The notes under the pieces: model-generated
What the model was told of the DNA's origin: nothing
Databases searched by the model: none
What the model saw: only the letters and a program-made list of their open reading frames with translations
From: Chaenocephalus aceratus
Lineage: Eukaryota; Chordata; Actinopteri; Perciformes; Channichthyidae
Assembly: GCA_023974075.1 (NCBI GenBank)
Contig: JAMFTG010000142.1
Coordinates: forward strand, 186,001-250,000
Direction of reading: 5' to 3'
DNA length: 64,000 nt
Part shown: piece by piece, positions 1 to 12,788 of the stretch
How positions within the stretch are numbered: the first letter of the stretch is position 1
How the letters are laid out: every line of letters starts with the position of its first letter
Made by a program: the position numbers and the translations under genes

Positions 1-1079
1 AAACATGATTTTGCTTTTGCTGGACTGGAAGAAAGCAAAGCATATTTCCCCCTAAAACATTCATACAAATCCTTCAACAGTTATTATTCCATTATTATCA
101 GAAAAATGTTGCTTTTATTTTCTCCCTATCGTTCCAAGACTCCACCTCTTGCCCACTTCCAAACCGTGTGCTGTTAATATCCATAATGCAAGTTTCTAAC
201 AATAACGATACATGCAAAAAAAGGTCTTCAGTCAAATACGATGGTGCTTTCTCTCATCTAATAAGTTGGATTGAATGTTTGCCCGAGGTGTGATGAATCT
301 GTATCTGAATGCTACTAATATTTCCAGTCAAATTACCCATTTGTAATCGATGCAGTTCGAACGTCTTCTGTACCAACTTTACCCCTGATGATTTATTATT
401 GGATGTCTACACAATTAGTGCCTTTGCAAACCTTCAGACTGGTTTGCTGTGTACCACGGGGACGAGAATAAATAAACTGTTGTATCATGTGACTCGCTTG
501 ACATGCAATTTGTTCATAAAGCTGCTACGTGTAAATCTAGAATCTCGACTTTTGCAAAATGTGTTGTTGTGCTCCGACTACGAATCTAAGGACATCTCAA
601 AGATCTGATTTAAAGGTGTGCCAAGAGATCTGGAGGTTCACTTTGAATCTTTTTCAGGCTCTGCTGTCAAAGGCTCCTTTTTCCTTGTATCGACGCGGAT
701 GCAGCCGCTGGAGCCGTGTGTGTTTTCTGATGCTTCCTCCCTCTGAAATACGAGTCGCTGAAGCAGTTCTGTTCCTCTCTTGGTCGATGTTTTCCAGAAA
801 TACATCACCAGCACAGAGAATATATCGCGTTCCTCCAATATGTATCGTGCCAAAATCAAATGTAATCTTCCACATAAAGCAGCTCTCACTTCCAAAACTT
901 GTATCGGCCCTAAAATCAGTCATGCCAGTTGCAAAAAGAAATACAGGGTGTAGTACTTACTTATTTTAAGGGGTTTTAATTCGCACCTCTTTCTATTTGC
1001 CCGTGTTAATCTCCCCAATAGTACAGCTACCTGATCCTATTTCAGTCTGTCTTTACTACACACACACACACATGGTGCT
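1..1079. other. Left-edge sequence, no gene recognised
   Basis: Short overlapping minus-strand frames at 923-638 (for example FDFGTIHIGGTRYILCAGDV) look somewhat protein-like but match no family I know. Otherwise nothing is seen. Confidence 0.3.
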
Positions 1080-1530
1080 TCTGTCACGAACTTGGAATCA
1101 CAAGGAACTGAACTCAAATGCACGACCCGAGAGACAAAGGTATAGTATGCAAAAAGGTACTTTATTCCAAAGAGGATGTACAAAATAAGGATCGACACTC
1201 TAGTCTTGACGAGGGGGACACGGTTTCAGAAAAGCACAAAAGAAAATTGTGAGGAACAAAATTTACTAAAGACTTCTGGATCATAAATTAGGCTTGAGTC
1301 ATAATACTTAGTCGCTGGTACGCTGACTACTGGCATGGAGACAAGACGAACTGACACAAGGGGAGACGGGAATATTAACGAGGCACAGGTGAAAACAATC
1401 AGGGGCTGGTGCTGATGAGAGCGGGAGAAACACACAAGAGTAGGGGGTCAAGGAACCTGCAATGAACATAACAGGTGAGTGTCAAAATAAAACAGGAAGT
1501 GGGAGACAATACAACAATTGACTAAACTGA
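1080..1530 (-). repeat. Probable interspersed repeat fragment
   Basis: Phrases such as CAGGTGAAAACAATCAGGGG and AACATAACAGGTGAGTGTCA resemble widespread fish retroelement sequence. Ends not defined; no ORF of note. Confidence 0.3.
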
Positions 1531-1708
1531 AACATGACTAGACTCAACACTTTTGACCGGACACAACAGCTTCTTCAGTGACTCGACTGTACCTGAATCC
1601 ACACGAGACTAAAATGTCCTTTCAATTGAACGCCAGCGAATTGTACCCAATATCGAACCATTGGCAGTCAAAAAAAATCTGTTTCCTGCTTTTATGTGAT
1701 TATTGGAT

Positions 1709-2628
1709 CAGGCCCGGTTCTACGGGGGTGCATTGCACCGTTGCGTTATGCACCCCTTTTTTTTAGAATGAAAAATGAAAAATATTACATATATTATAAT
1801 AATAATAATAATAAGAAGAAGAATATAGTTGAAATAAAATAAATTGTAATTGTGGTTAAATAACATTTAAACGGTAAGTAACGTTATTATGTCAGGTGTT
1901 TACACAGCAGTCAATGATGGACATCAGAAAATGGTTAAAACAACCAGCCGTCATCGCCAGCAGTAACACTGCCTCTACTGCAGGTAATAACAGTTCAGAT
2001 CATGGGGACATTACGTTACCCGCGGCCACTGTCGTGGACACGAACGCCCGACTCGCCGGCTTTGCCCGCCTCGCCCATGGAGGCGGAGCAGCCGCAGTCG
2101 TTTTCGTTGCCCCAAACACCGCCACCCCTCGGCGGCCCGCAAGTGCCAGAGGACCTCGGCGAAGCAGAGCCTGCAGGTATATTTAAAAAAGTACCCAACT
2201 CGCCTGTACAGTGGGGTAAGGTGCTCATTTTGCAGCTCATGGTTTCAAAACAGAGATTGGCTGGAATTTTCCTGTAAAAAGATGCCATCTTCATGTAGAC
2301 ATTTCGGTCTTGAAAGGGGAGTGATTTGTAAAATATCCATAAAGAAAAAGTAAATCTGTTTACAGTTCTGTTTCATCTGGGTGTTGAGAGATGTATCCAT
2401 AGATCTCTTCATGTTGCTCTCAAAGTGCACCAGGTTGATGCTTTTAACTTCAATATTTAAAAAAAAAAAATCTTCCCGTGGGAGCATGCCCCCGGACCCC
2501 CCTAGAGGAGGTGAGGACCCCCTAGAGGGTGTTAGGTCCACCCCCCACTTATAAAAATAACACTTTACCACTGCACCCTCTCTAATCTCAGATGCACCCT
2601 GAGTCCTTTTGTTCTGGAACCGGGCCTG
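1709..2628. mobile_element. hAT-like element with short transposase remnant
   Basis: Ends CAGGCCCGGTTCT and GGAACCGGGCCTG form a TIR. An ORF within it (from about 1917) begins MDIRKWLKQPA, similar to the N-terminus of hAT transposases with TTF-type zinc fingers, and ends quickly. The 2310-2440 segment is shared with 51840-51965. No target duplication is evident. Confidence 0.6.
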
Positions 2629-5265
2629 GATGTGGCGATGTTCGTCTCAGGGCTAAAGTGGTGTTTTTCCTAATAAGAAATGTACATTTGATGGACAGAA
2701 ACATCTTAAACTTTTGAACACGATTGTAAAGTTACACAATGTGATGTGTAACCAACATTCTATTTTATGAAAAATGTGAAAAGTTGAGGGTACAAGGTCT
2801 CTCGTAATATCCAACAAGAGCTTTGGGAGTTTTCTACTTAAAGTGGCGGCCAATAGACCAGAATGCATTGCAACCACAAAGGTGTCATGTGTTTTGACTA
2901 CATTGAGGGTTATTACAGTAATCAGTCCCGCCCCAGCTTTAGTGGTAAGCATCCAGGGACATTATGTGGACACACTCAACAAAATAACTCAATCAAAGAG
3001 ACTCGAGGTTTTCATGAGCATCTAGAGGGGAACTTTATTATTAAAAATGTTGAATAACAGGCCCAAAAATGTACCAAAACTCAATCTTATTTTTCTTTGC
3101 TGACCTGGGTTTACAGTTTAATCGGTTGAATTGTAGTGCGCTATTCAGCCAAGAGAAACACAGGAGAGCCTATAGGTATTACATATACCATCAGTTTCAA
3201 AGCCACTTACAAGCGTTGAAATACTAAAACATTGGATTATAATGCACTAACAATGGGCTGTTACATTTGTTTGAATTTGAAAGAAACATTTCTGACTTTA
3301 TAATGATGCTGTATATCATCCGCCATAATCATTCATTAAATCGCTATATTGGAAACAATGTTGTTAATGTTATATAAAGGATGTGTTAAACCTGTGCTGT
3401 GAACATCCATCATTACTCCATACTTCTTGACTATCAAAGTTATTATACTGATATGAGTTAATAAAGTGAGTCCATACTTTTCAAGAATGGACTGAGCTTT
3501 TTTTAATGACTACATGAAACCGAACCAATTAGAAAATGTTTGTAGAAATTGGTAGGACAAGTATTTGAGTTTAAATTGTCTCTTAAGTCGATTTAACGTC
3601 TCCTTGACCAGCAAACTGAGAACACAACATCTTGTGGATAGTTTGCCTTTTTTCATGTTTTCCCCCCTTTTACCTTGAATATCTGGAGCCTGACATGATA
3701 CACCAGTCTGGGCAAGGCCGGATTAACCATATGGGCAACCTGGGCAAGTGCCCAGGGGCCCTTGAGCAAAGAGGGCCATCAGTGACAAGATTTAAAAAAA
3801 AAAATGTATTTTTTTTTTTCCGGGCACAACCTCACTCATCATAGATTGTTTTAAATGACACTCACTCTTCGCTATAAATAACATAGCTTTTCTCTAGGGT
3901 CAAATTAATATATTTTCTAAACCGTCTCTGTACTGTAGGTCTCACTATGTATGCGCTCAACTTTATTACTACGCGGCGGCGGTGTATAGCCGACTCACAG
4001 CCCCACCCTCACTCATGTCACATTTTGTCACGTGAGCAGAAATCATGGAAACTAGACAAAAGTGAAACAAGTCCAAACCACAGACTGCCTGTGTCATGGA
4101 GAATACAGTCACTGGTTTATTTATGTCTGTAGGCCGTTGCTGTGAGTGTGGACGGTCGGAGCATATATAACGTTAGCTTAGCCAAGCTCCATTTAGAAAA
4201 CACGCATTTTAAAAGGTTTTTCGCCTGCCGTCTGTCTGCAGACTTGTCAAAGCATTAATTCATGGTTTTTACTAACCAGTAATCAGTGTGTTGTTACTTC
4301 GGCATCATTTAGAAACGTGTATTACAATTTAATCACGGTAAATATGTTCATTTTGTTGTAGTCTTGTGTGCAGCCACGGTGAAACTTCAGCGATAGGAGC
4401 GATTAGAGCGAAGCGAATATTCGCATTTGCGTCCGGTGTGAACGCAGCATTAGCCTATCACATACAATATGTTGGAGGGCCAGCCAATAGAAGCACCAGT
4501 GTTACATAGTGATGTCACTATGGTACAGAAGTAAGAAAAGGAGTCAAATGGAGGCGTTTTCAAACAAGGGGGGGAGTGTGTGGGAGAGTAACCTCTGGAG
4601 GGAACACATATGTGAGCCTTTGCAGACCATACACACAAACCTACAGGAAAGCAACAACTCAAAAAGAATAAAAAGGCCGCCTTTAAAATACATAAAAAAC
4701 AGTAAAACGAAAATATGAAGCATCTTCTTTTCACCCAAAATCAACCCAAGCTAAACTCGGAGCTCTCTCACGGCAAACTGCAGCCTTCCTCCTCTCTCTC
4801 TGCTGCCCTACTTCTTCTTTCTTTCCCCTGAATGCATCTCCCTCTGACCTGCATTTAAATGCACCGATCTGCATTTTGGTCCCGACGTTCTGCCACGCCG
4901 GAGCAGTTCCGCTTTAATTGATCATTACTGCAGCAGGATGTGAGGCTTTGAAGCAGCGGAGCTTCAGAGGAATTACTGATGATGATAGCACTGTTTATAT
5001 TTCCATACTCCAACACTCCTGCATTTCAATTCTCCCGGAGAGACTGAAGAAACACTTTCTACTCCGAATGTGTTTCTCTGCTGGTTTGGTATCTCTGCTT
5101 TTTCATACTGTGAACTGTGTCCTTTTAAATGTCGAGGTCTTAAATATTGAGAGGGTGTCTCTTTAAGTGTAAGGAAATATGTAATAGTCACTAGATGACT
5201 TTTTAAATGCAGTTTAAGTGTTGTTTATACAGCCGGTTATAATAACCCAGTATTTTAAATGTAAT
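2629..5265. other. Intergenic sequence, no gene recognised
   Basis: Apart from the hAT end at 3709 nothing is supported. Around 4380-4452 the words GCGAATATTCGC and GTCCGGTGTGAACGCAGCAT resemble one end of a fish MITE. Confidence 0.4.
3709..3850. mobile_element. hAT-like terminal fragment
   Basis: CAAGGCCGGATTAACC followed by TGGGCAAGTGCCCAGGGGCC is a typical fish hAT 5' end. No matching right end was found. Confidence 0.4.
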
Positions 5266-5272
5266 TATGTAC

Positions 5273-5346
<74 letters not shown>
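5266..5346. repeat. (CT)n microsatellite
   Basis: About 80 bp of CT dinucleotides with one GT interruption. Confidence 0.95.
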
Positions 5347-5353
<7 letters not shown>

Positions 5354-5546
5354 CTCGGCCGCCCTCTGAGCGTCTCTCCGGAGATTAGAGCAGATTAACA
5401 TAATCTTGACCGAGACAAAATCCAAGGTGCGCATCACTCTCTCCACGGGGAGGGAGGGAGTCAGTCTGTGAGTGAGGACTATCACAATAACATCTACATG
5501 AACAATTAACTATAAATCAGTTAGTAGGAACACTGGTAATTATATA

Positions 5547-8500
5547 TTAAAGGTCCCCTATTATACTGTTTTTCATCAAGATATTACAGCTCTCAGATAT
5601 ATACAGAGCATGTCTCTGATTGGCTGAAACACCAAAAAGATCATTGCAGCATTACCCATAATCCCCTCTGTTTCAGCCCTGTTTCCAAAGTGCTGATTCT
5701 CTGTCTGTTACTTTAGATGAAAACAAGGAGCCCCTCCCCACGCCCCTCTGAGAGACATTTGGTTACAAAGAACTCAATGGTGCTCTAGAGGAGATTCAGG
5801 TGATAAGGGGGGGGGTACCTTGGTTGCTGATTGGCTAATGGCTACACAAGACAACACATCGTTATGACATCATAAAGTGGCCAAAATCTGATCAGCTCAT
5901 TTTCAGACAGGTTCTTATAGAAATGGATCAAAAAGAGAGAAAATCTTTGTTCCTGAAACTTTCAGAGTCTCTTTCCACAGAGGGGACACATGTTGATGTA
6001 GAAGAGACATGGAGAAGAGGGGACACATGTTGATGTAGAAGAGACATGGAGAAGAGGGGACACATGTTGATGTAGAAGAGACATGAAGAAGAGGGGACAC
6101 ATGTTGATGTAGAAGAGACATGAAGAAGAGGGGACACATGTTGATGTAGAAGAGACATGAAGAAGAGGGGACACATGTTGATGTAGAAGAGACATGAAGA
6201 AGAGGGGACACATGTTGATGTCGAAGAGACTTGAAGAAGAGACATGAAGAAGAGGGGACACATGTTGATGTAGAAGAGACATGAAGAAGAGGGGACACAT
6301 GTTGATGTCGAAGAGACTTGAAGAAGAGACATGAAGAAGAGGGGACACATGTTGATGTAGAAGAGACATGAAGAAGAGGGGACACATGTTGATGTAGAAG
6401 AGACATGAAGAAGAGGGGACACGTGTTGATGTAGAAGAGACATGGAGAAGAGGGGACACATGCTGATGTAGAAGAGACATGAAGAAGAGGGGACACATGT
6501 TGATGTAGAAGAGACATGAAGAAGAGGGGACACATGTTGATGTAGAAGAGACATGAAGAAGAGGGGACACATGTTGATGTAGAAGAGACATGAAGAAGAG
6601 GGGACACATGTTGATGTAGAAGAGACATGAAGAAGAGGGGACACGTGTTGATGTAGAAGAGACATGGAGAAGAGGGGACACATGCTGATGTAGAAGAGAC
6701 ATGAAGAAGAGGGGACACATGTTGATGTAGAAGAGACATGGAGAAGAGGGACACATGTTGATGTAGAAGAGACATGGAGAAGAGGGGACACATGCTGATG
6801 TAGAAGAGACATGAAGAAGAGGGGACACATGTTGATGTAGAAGAGACATGGAGAAGAGGGGACACATGCTGATGTAGAAGAGACATGAAGAAGAGGGGAC
6901 ACATGTTGATGTAGAAGAGACATGAAGAAGAGGGGACACATGTTGATGTAGAAGAGACATGAAGAAGAGGGGACACATGTTGATGTAGAAGAGACATGAA
7001 GAAGAGGGGACACATGTTGATGTCGAAGAGACTTGAAGAAGAGACATGAAGAAGAGGGGACACATGTTGATGTAGAAGAGACATGAAGAAGAGGGGACAC
7101 ATGTTGATGTAGAAGAGACATGAAGAAGAGGGGACACGTGTTGATGTAGAAGAGACATGGAGAAGAGGGGACACATGCTGATGTAGAAGAGACATGAAGA
7201 AGAGGGGACACATGTTGATGTAGAAGAGACATGGAGAAGAGGGACACATGCTGATGTAGAAGAGACATGAAGAAGAGGGGACACATGTTGATGTAGAAGA
7301 GACATGGAGAAGAGGGGACACATGCTGATGTAGAAGAGACATGAAGAAGAGGGGACACATGTTGATGTAGAGGAGACATGGAGAAGAGGGGACACATGTT
7401 GATGTAGAAGAGACATGAAGAAGAGGGGACACATGTTGATGTAGAAGAGACATGAAGAAGAGGGGACACATGTTGATGTAGAAGAGACATGAAGAAGAGG
7501 GGACACATGTTGATGTAGAAGAGACATGAAGAAGAGGGGACACATGTTGATGTAGAAGAGACATGGAGAAGAGGGGACACATGTTGATGTAGAAGAGACA
7601 TGGAGAAGAGGGGACACATGTTGATGTAGAAGAGACATGAAGAAGAGGGGACACATGTTGATGTAGAAGAGACATGAAGAAGAGGGGACACATGTTGATG
7701 GAGAAGAGGGGACACATGTTGATGTAGAAGAGACATGGAGAAGAGGGGACACATGTTGATGTAGAAGAGACATGAAGAAGAGGGGACACATGTTGATGTA
7801 GAAGAGACATGAAGAAGAGGGGACACATGTTGATGTAGAAGAGACATGAAGAAGAGGGGACACATGTTGATGTCGAAGAGACTTGAAGAAGAGACATGAA
7901 GAAGAGGGGACACATGTTGATGTAGAAGAGACATGAAGAAGAGGGGACACATGTTGATGTAGAAGAGACATGAAGAAGAGGGGACACGTGTTGATGTAGA
8001 AGAGACATGGAGAAGAGGGGACACATGCTGATGTAGAAGAGACATGAAGAAGAGGGGACACATGTTGATGTAGAAGAGACATGGAGAAGAGGGACACATG
8101 TTGATGTAGAAGAGACATGGAGAAGAGGGGACACATGCTGATGTAGAAGAGACATGAAGAAGAGGGGACACATGTTGATGTAGAAGAGACATGGAGAAGA
8201 GGGGACACATGCTGATGTAGAAGAGACATGAAGAAGAGGGGACACATGTTGATGTAGAAGAGACATGAAGAAGAGGGGACACATGTTGATGTAGAAGAGA
8301 CATGAAGAAGAGGGGACACATGTTGATGTCGAAGAGACTTGAAGAAGAGACATGAAGAAGAGGGGACACATGTTGATGTAGAAGAGACATGAAGAAGAGG
8401 GGACACATGTTGATGTAGAAGAGACATGAAGAAGAGGGGACACGTGTTGATGTAGAAGAGACATGGAGAAGAGGGGACACATGCTGATGTAGAAGAGACA

Positions 8501-11500
8501 TGAAGAAGAGGGGACACATGTGATGTAGAAGAGACATGGAGAAGAGGGACACATGTTGATGTAGAAGAGACATGGAGAAGAGGGGACACATGCTGATGTA
8601 GAAGAGACATGAAGAGAGGGGACACATGTTGATGTAGAAGAGACATGGAGAAGAGGGGACACCATGCTGATGTAGAAGAGACATGAAGAAGAGGGGACAC
8701 AGTTTGATGTAGAGGAGACATGGAGAAGAGGGGACACATGTTGATGTAGAAGAGACATGAAGAAGAGGGGACACATGTTGATGTAGAAGAGACATGGAGA
8801 AGAGGGGACACATGTTGATGTAGAAGAGACATGAAGAAGAGGGGACACATGTTGATGTAGAAGAAGACATGGAGAAGAGGGGACACATGTTTGATGTAGA
8901 AGAGACGTGAAGAAGAGGGGACACATGTTGATGTAGAAGAGACATGAAGAAGAGGGGACACATGTTGATGTAGAAGAGACATGAAGAAGAGGGGACACAT
9001 GTTGATGTAGAAGAGACATGAAGAAGAGGGGACACATGTTGATGTAGAAGAGACATGAAGAAGAGAAGACACATGCTGATGTAGAAGAGACATGAAGAAG
9101 AGGGGACACATGTTGATGTAGAAGAGACATGAAGAAGAGGGGACACATGTTGATGTAGAAGAGACATGAAGAAGAGGGGACACATGTTGATGTAGAGAGA
9201 GACATGAAGAAGAGGGGACACATGTTGATGTAGAAGAGACATGAAGAAGAGGGGACACATGTTGATGTAGAAGAGACATGAAGAAGAGGGGACACATGTT
9301 GATGTAGAAGAGACATGGAGAAGAGGGGACACATGTTGATGTAGAAGAGACATGAAGAAGAGGGGACACATGTTGATGTAGAAGAGACATGGAGAAGAGG
9401 GGACACATGTTGATGTAGAAAGAGACATGGAGAAGAGGGGACACATGTTGATGTAGAAGAGACATGAAGAAGAGGGGACACATGTTGATGTAGAAGAGAC
9501 ATGAAGAAGAGGGGACACATGTTGATGTAGAAGAGACATGAAGAAGAGGGGACACATGTTGATGTAGAAGAGGGGACACATGTTGATGTAGAAGAGACAT
9601 GAAGAAGAGGGGACACATGTTGATGTAGAAGAGACATGAAGAAGAGGGGACACATGTTGATGTAGAAGAGACATGAAGAAGAGGGGACACATGTTGATGT
9701 AGAAGAGACGTGAAGAAGAGGGACACATGTTGATGTAGAAGAGACATGGAGAAGAGGGGACACATGTTGATGTAGAAGAGACATGAAGAAGAGGGGACAC
9801 ATGTTGATGTAGAAGAGACATGAAGAAGAGGGGACACATGTTGATGTAGAAGAGACGTGAAGAAGAGGGGACACATGTTGATGTAGAAGAGACATGAAGA
9901 AGAGGGGACACATGTTGATGTAGAAGAGGGGACACATGTTGATGTAGAAGAGACATGAAGAAGAGGGGACACATGTTGATGTAGAAGAGACATGAAGAAG
10001 AGGGGACACATGTTGATGTAGAAGAGACATGAAGAAGAGTGGACACATGTTGATGTAGAAGAGGGGACACATGTTTGATGTAGAAGAGACATGAAAGGAA
10101 GAGGGGAGACACTGTTGATGTAGAAGAGACATGAAGAAGAGGGGACACATGTTGATGTAGAAGAGACGTGAAGAAGAGGGGACACATGTTGATGTAGAAG
10201 AGACATGGAGAAGAGGGGACACATGTTGATGTAGAAGAGACATGAAGAAGAGGGGACACATGTTGATGTAGAAGAGACATGAAGAAGAGGGGACACATGT
10301 TGATGTAGAAGAGACGTGAAGAAGAGGGGACACATGTTGATGTAGAAGAGACATGAAGAAGAGGGGACACATGTTGATGTAGAAGAGGGGACACATGTTG
10401 ATGTAGAAGAGACATGAAGAAGAGGGGACACATGTTGATGTAGAAGAGACATGGAGAAGAGGGACACATGTTGATGTAGAAGAGACATGGAGAAGAGGGG
10501 ACACATGCTGATGTAGAAGAGACATGAAGAAGAGGGGACACATGTTGATGTAGAAGAGACATGGAGAAGAGGGGACACATGCTGATGTAGAAGAGACATG
10601 AAGAAGAGGGGACACATGTTGATGTAGAAGAGACATGAAGAAGAGGGGACACATGTTGATGTAGAAGAGACATGAAGAAGAGGGGACACATGTTGATGTC
10701 GAAGAGACTTGAAGAAGAGACATGAAGAAGAGGGGACACATGTTGATGTAGAAGAGACATGAAGAAGAGGGGACACATGTTGATGTAGAAGAGACATGAA
10801 GAAGAGGGGACACGTGTTGATGTAGAAGAGACATGGAGAAGAGGGGACACATGCTGATGTAGAAGAGACATGAAGAAGAGGGGACACATGTTGATGTAGA
10901 AGAGACATGGAGAAGAGGGACACATGTTGATGTAGAAGAGACATGGAGAAGAGGGGACACATGCTGATGTAGAAGAGACATGAAGAAGAGGGACACATGT
11001 TGATGTAGAAGAGACATGGAGAAGAGGGGACACATGCTGATGTAGAAGAGACATGAAGAAGAGGGGACACATGTTGATGTAGAGGAGACATGGAGAAGAG
11101 GGGACACATGTTGATGTAGAAGAGACATGAAGAAGAGGGGACACATGTTGATGTAGAAGAGACATGGAGAAGAGGGGACACATGTTGATGTAGAAGAGAC
11201 ATGAAGAAGAGGGGACACATGTTGATGTAGAAGAGACATGGAGAAGAGGGGACACATGTTGATGTAGAAGAGACGTGAAGAAGAGGGGACACATGTTGAT
11301 GTAGAAGAGACATGAAGAAGAGGGGACACATGTTGATGTAGAAGAGACATGAAGAAGAGGGGACACATGTTGATGTAGAAGAGACATGAAGAAGAGGGGA
11401 CACATGTTGATGTAGAAGAGACAGTGAAGAAGAGAAGACACATGCTGATGTAGAAGAGACATGAAGAAGAGGGACACATGTTGATGTAGAAGAGACATGA

Positions 11501-12788
11501 AGAAGAGGGGACACATGTTGATGTAGAAGAGACATGAAGAAGAGGGGACACATGTTGATGTAGAAGAGACATGAAGAAGAGGGGACACATGTTGATGTAG
11601 AAGAGACATGAAGAAGAGGGGACACATGTTGATGTAGAAGAGACATGAAGAAGAGGGGACACATGTTGATGTAGAAGAGACATGGAGAAGAGGGGACACA
11701 TGTTGATGTAGAAGAGACATGAAGAAGAGGGGACACATGTTGATGTAGAAGAGACATGGAGAAGAGGGGACACATGTTGATGTAGAAGAGACATGGAGAA
11801 GAGGGGACACATGTTGATGTAGAAGAGACATGAAGAAGAGGGGACACATGTTGATGTAGAAGAGACATGAAGAAGAGGGGACACATGTTGATGTAGAAGA
11901 GACATGAAGAAGAGGGGACACATGTTGATGTAGAAGAGGGGACACATGTTGATGTAGAAGAGACATGAAGAAGAGGGGACACATGTTGATGTAGAAGAGA
12001 CATGAAGAAGAGGGGACACATGTTGATGTAGAAGAGACGTGAAGAAGAGGGGACACATGTTGATGTAGAGAGACATGGAGAAGAGGGGACACATGTTGAT
12101 GTAGAAGAGACATGAAGAAGAGGGGACACTGTTGATGTAGAAGAGACATGAAGAAGAGGGGACACATGTTGATGTAGAAGAGACGTGAAGAAGAGGGGAC
12201 ACATGTTGATGTAGAAGAGACATGAAGAGAGGGGACACATGTTGATGTAGAAAGGGGACACATGTTGATGTAGAAGAGACATGAAGAAGAGGGACACATG
12301 TTGATGTAGAAGAGACATGAAGAAGAGGGGACACATGTTGATGTAGAAGAGACATGAAGAAGAGGGGACACATGTGATGTAGAAGAGGGGACACATGTTG
12401 ATGTAGAAGAGACATGAGAAGAGGGGACACATGTTGATGTAGAAGAGACATGAAGAAGAGGGGACACATGTTGATGTAGAAGAGACGTGAAGAAGAGGGG
12501 ACACATGTTGATGTAGAAGAGACATGGAGAAGAGGGGACACATGTTGATGTAGAAGAGACATGAAGAAGAGGGGACACATGTTGATGTAGAAGAGACATG
12601 AAGAAGAGGGGAACACATGTTGATGTAGAAGAGACGTGAAGAAGAGGGGACACATGTTGATGTAGAAGAGACATGAAGAAGAGGGGACACATGTTGATGT
12701 AGAAGAGGGGACACATGTTGATGTAGAAGAGACATGAAGAAGAGGGGACACATGTTGATGTAGAAGAGACAGAATAGGTGACCTCTAA
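5547..12788. mobile_element. TIR element with an internal expanded minisatellite
   Basis: The left end TTAAAGGTCCCCTATTATAC and the right end, read inversely (TTAGAGGTCACCTATTCTGT), form an imperfect TIR. The left 400 bp (5547-5950) match, in inverse orientation, the short element at 45516-45911, which has similar ends but no minisatellite. The array therefore sits inside the element near its right end. No transposase is seen and no target duplication was confirmed. Confidence 0.6.
5979..12770. repeat. 37-bp minisatellite, about 180 units
   Basis: The unit is 37 bp and contains AGAGGGGACACATGTTGATG and TAGAAGAGACATGAAG. The plus strand is strongly purine-biased. Variants include ATGGAG for ATGAAG, CACATGCTG, CACGTG, a longer unit with GTCGAAGAGACTTG, and a short 21-bp unit. 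Since 37 is not a multiple of 3 and the unit has no stop on the minus strand, all three minus frames stay open for over 2,260 codons, and 1-bp indels do not close them. These frames are not evidence of a gene. Confidence 0.97.

Noticed and set aside
638..923. Two overlapping minus-strand frames near the left edge that look protein-like
   Set aside because: No family recognised, no clear splice or start support, and both frames are open; kept only as a note.
5915..12753. Three minus-strand ORFs of 2,262-2,278 codons
   Set aside because: They are the same stop-free 37-bp unit read in three phases, with no codon bias or domain.
5979..12770. CRISPR-like array of 37-bp repeats
   Set aside because: Units are contiguous with no unique spacers, in a vertebrate genome.
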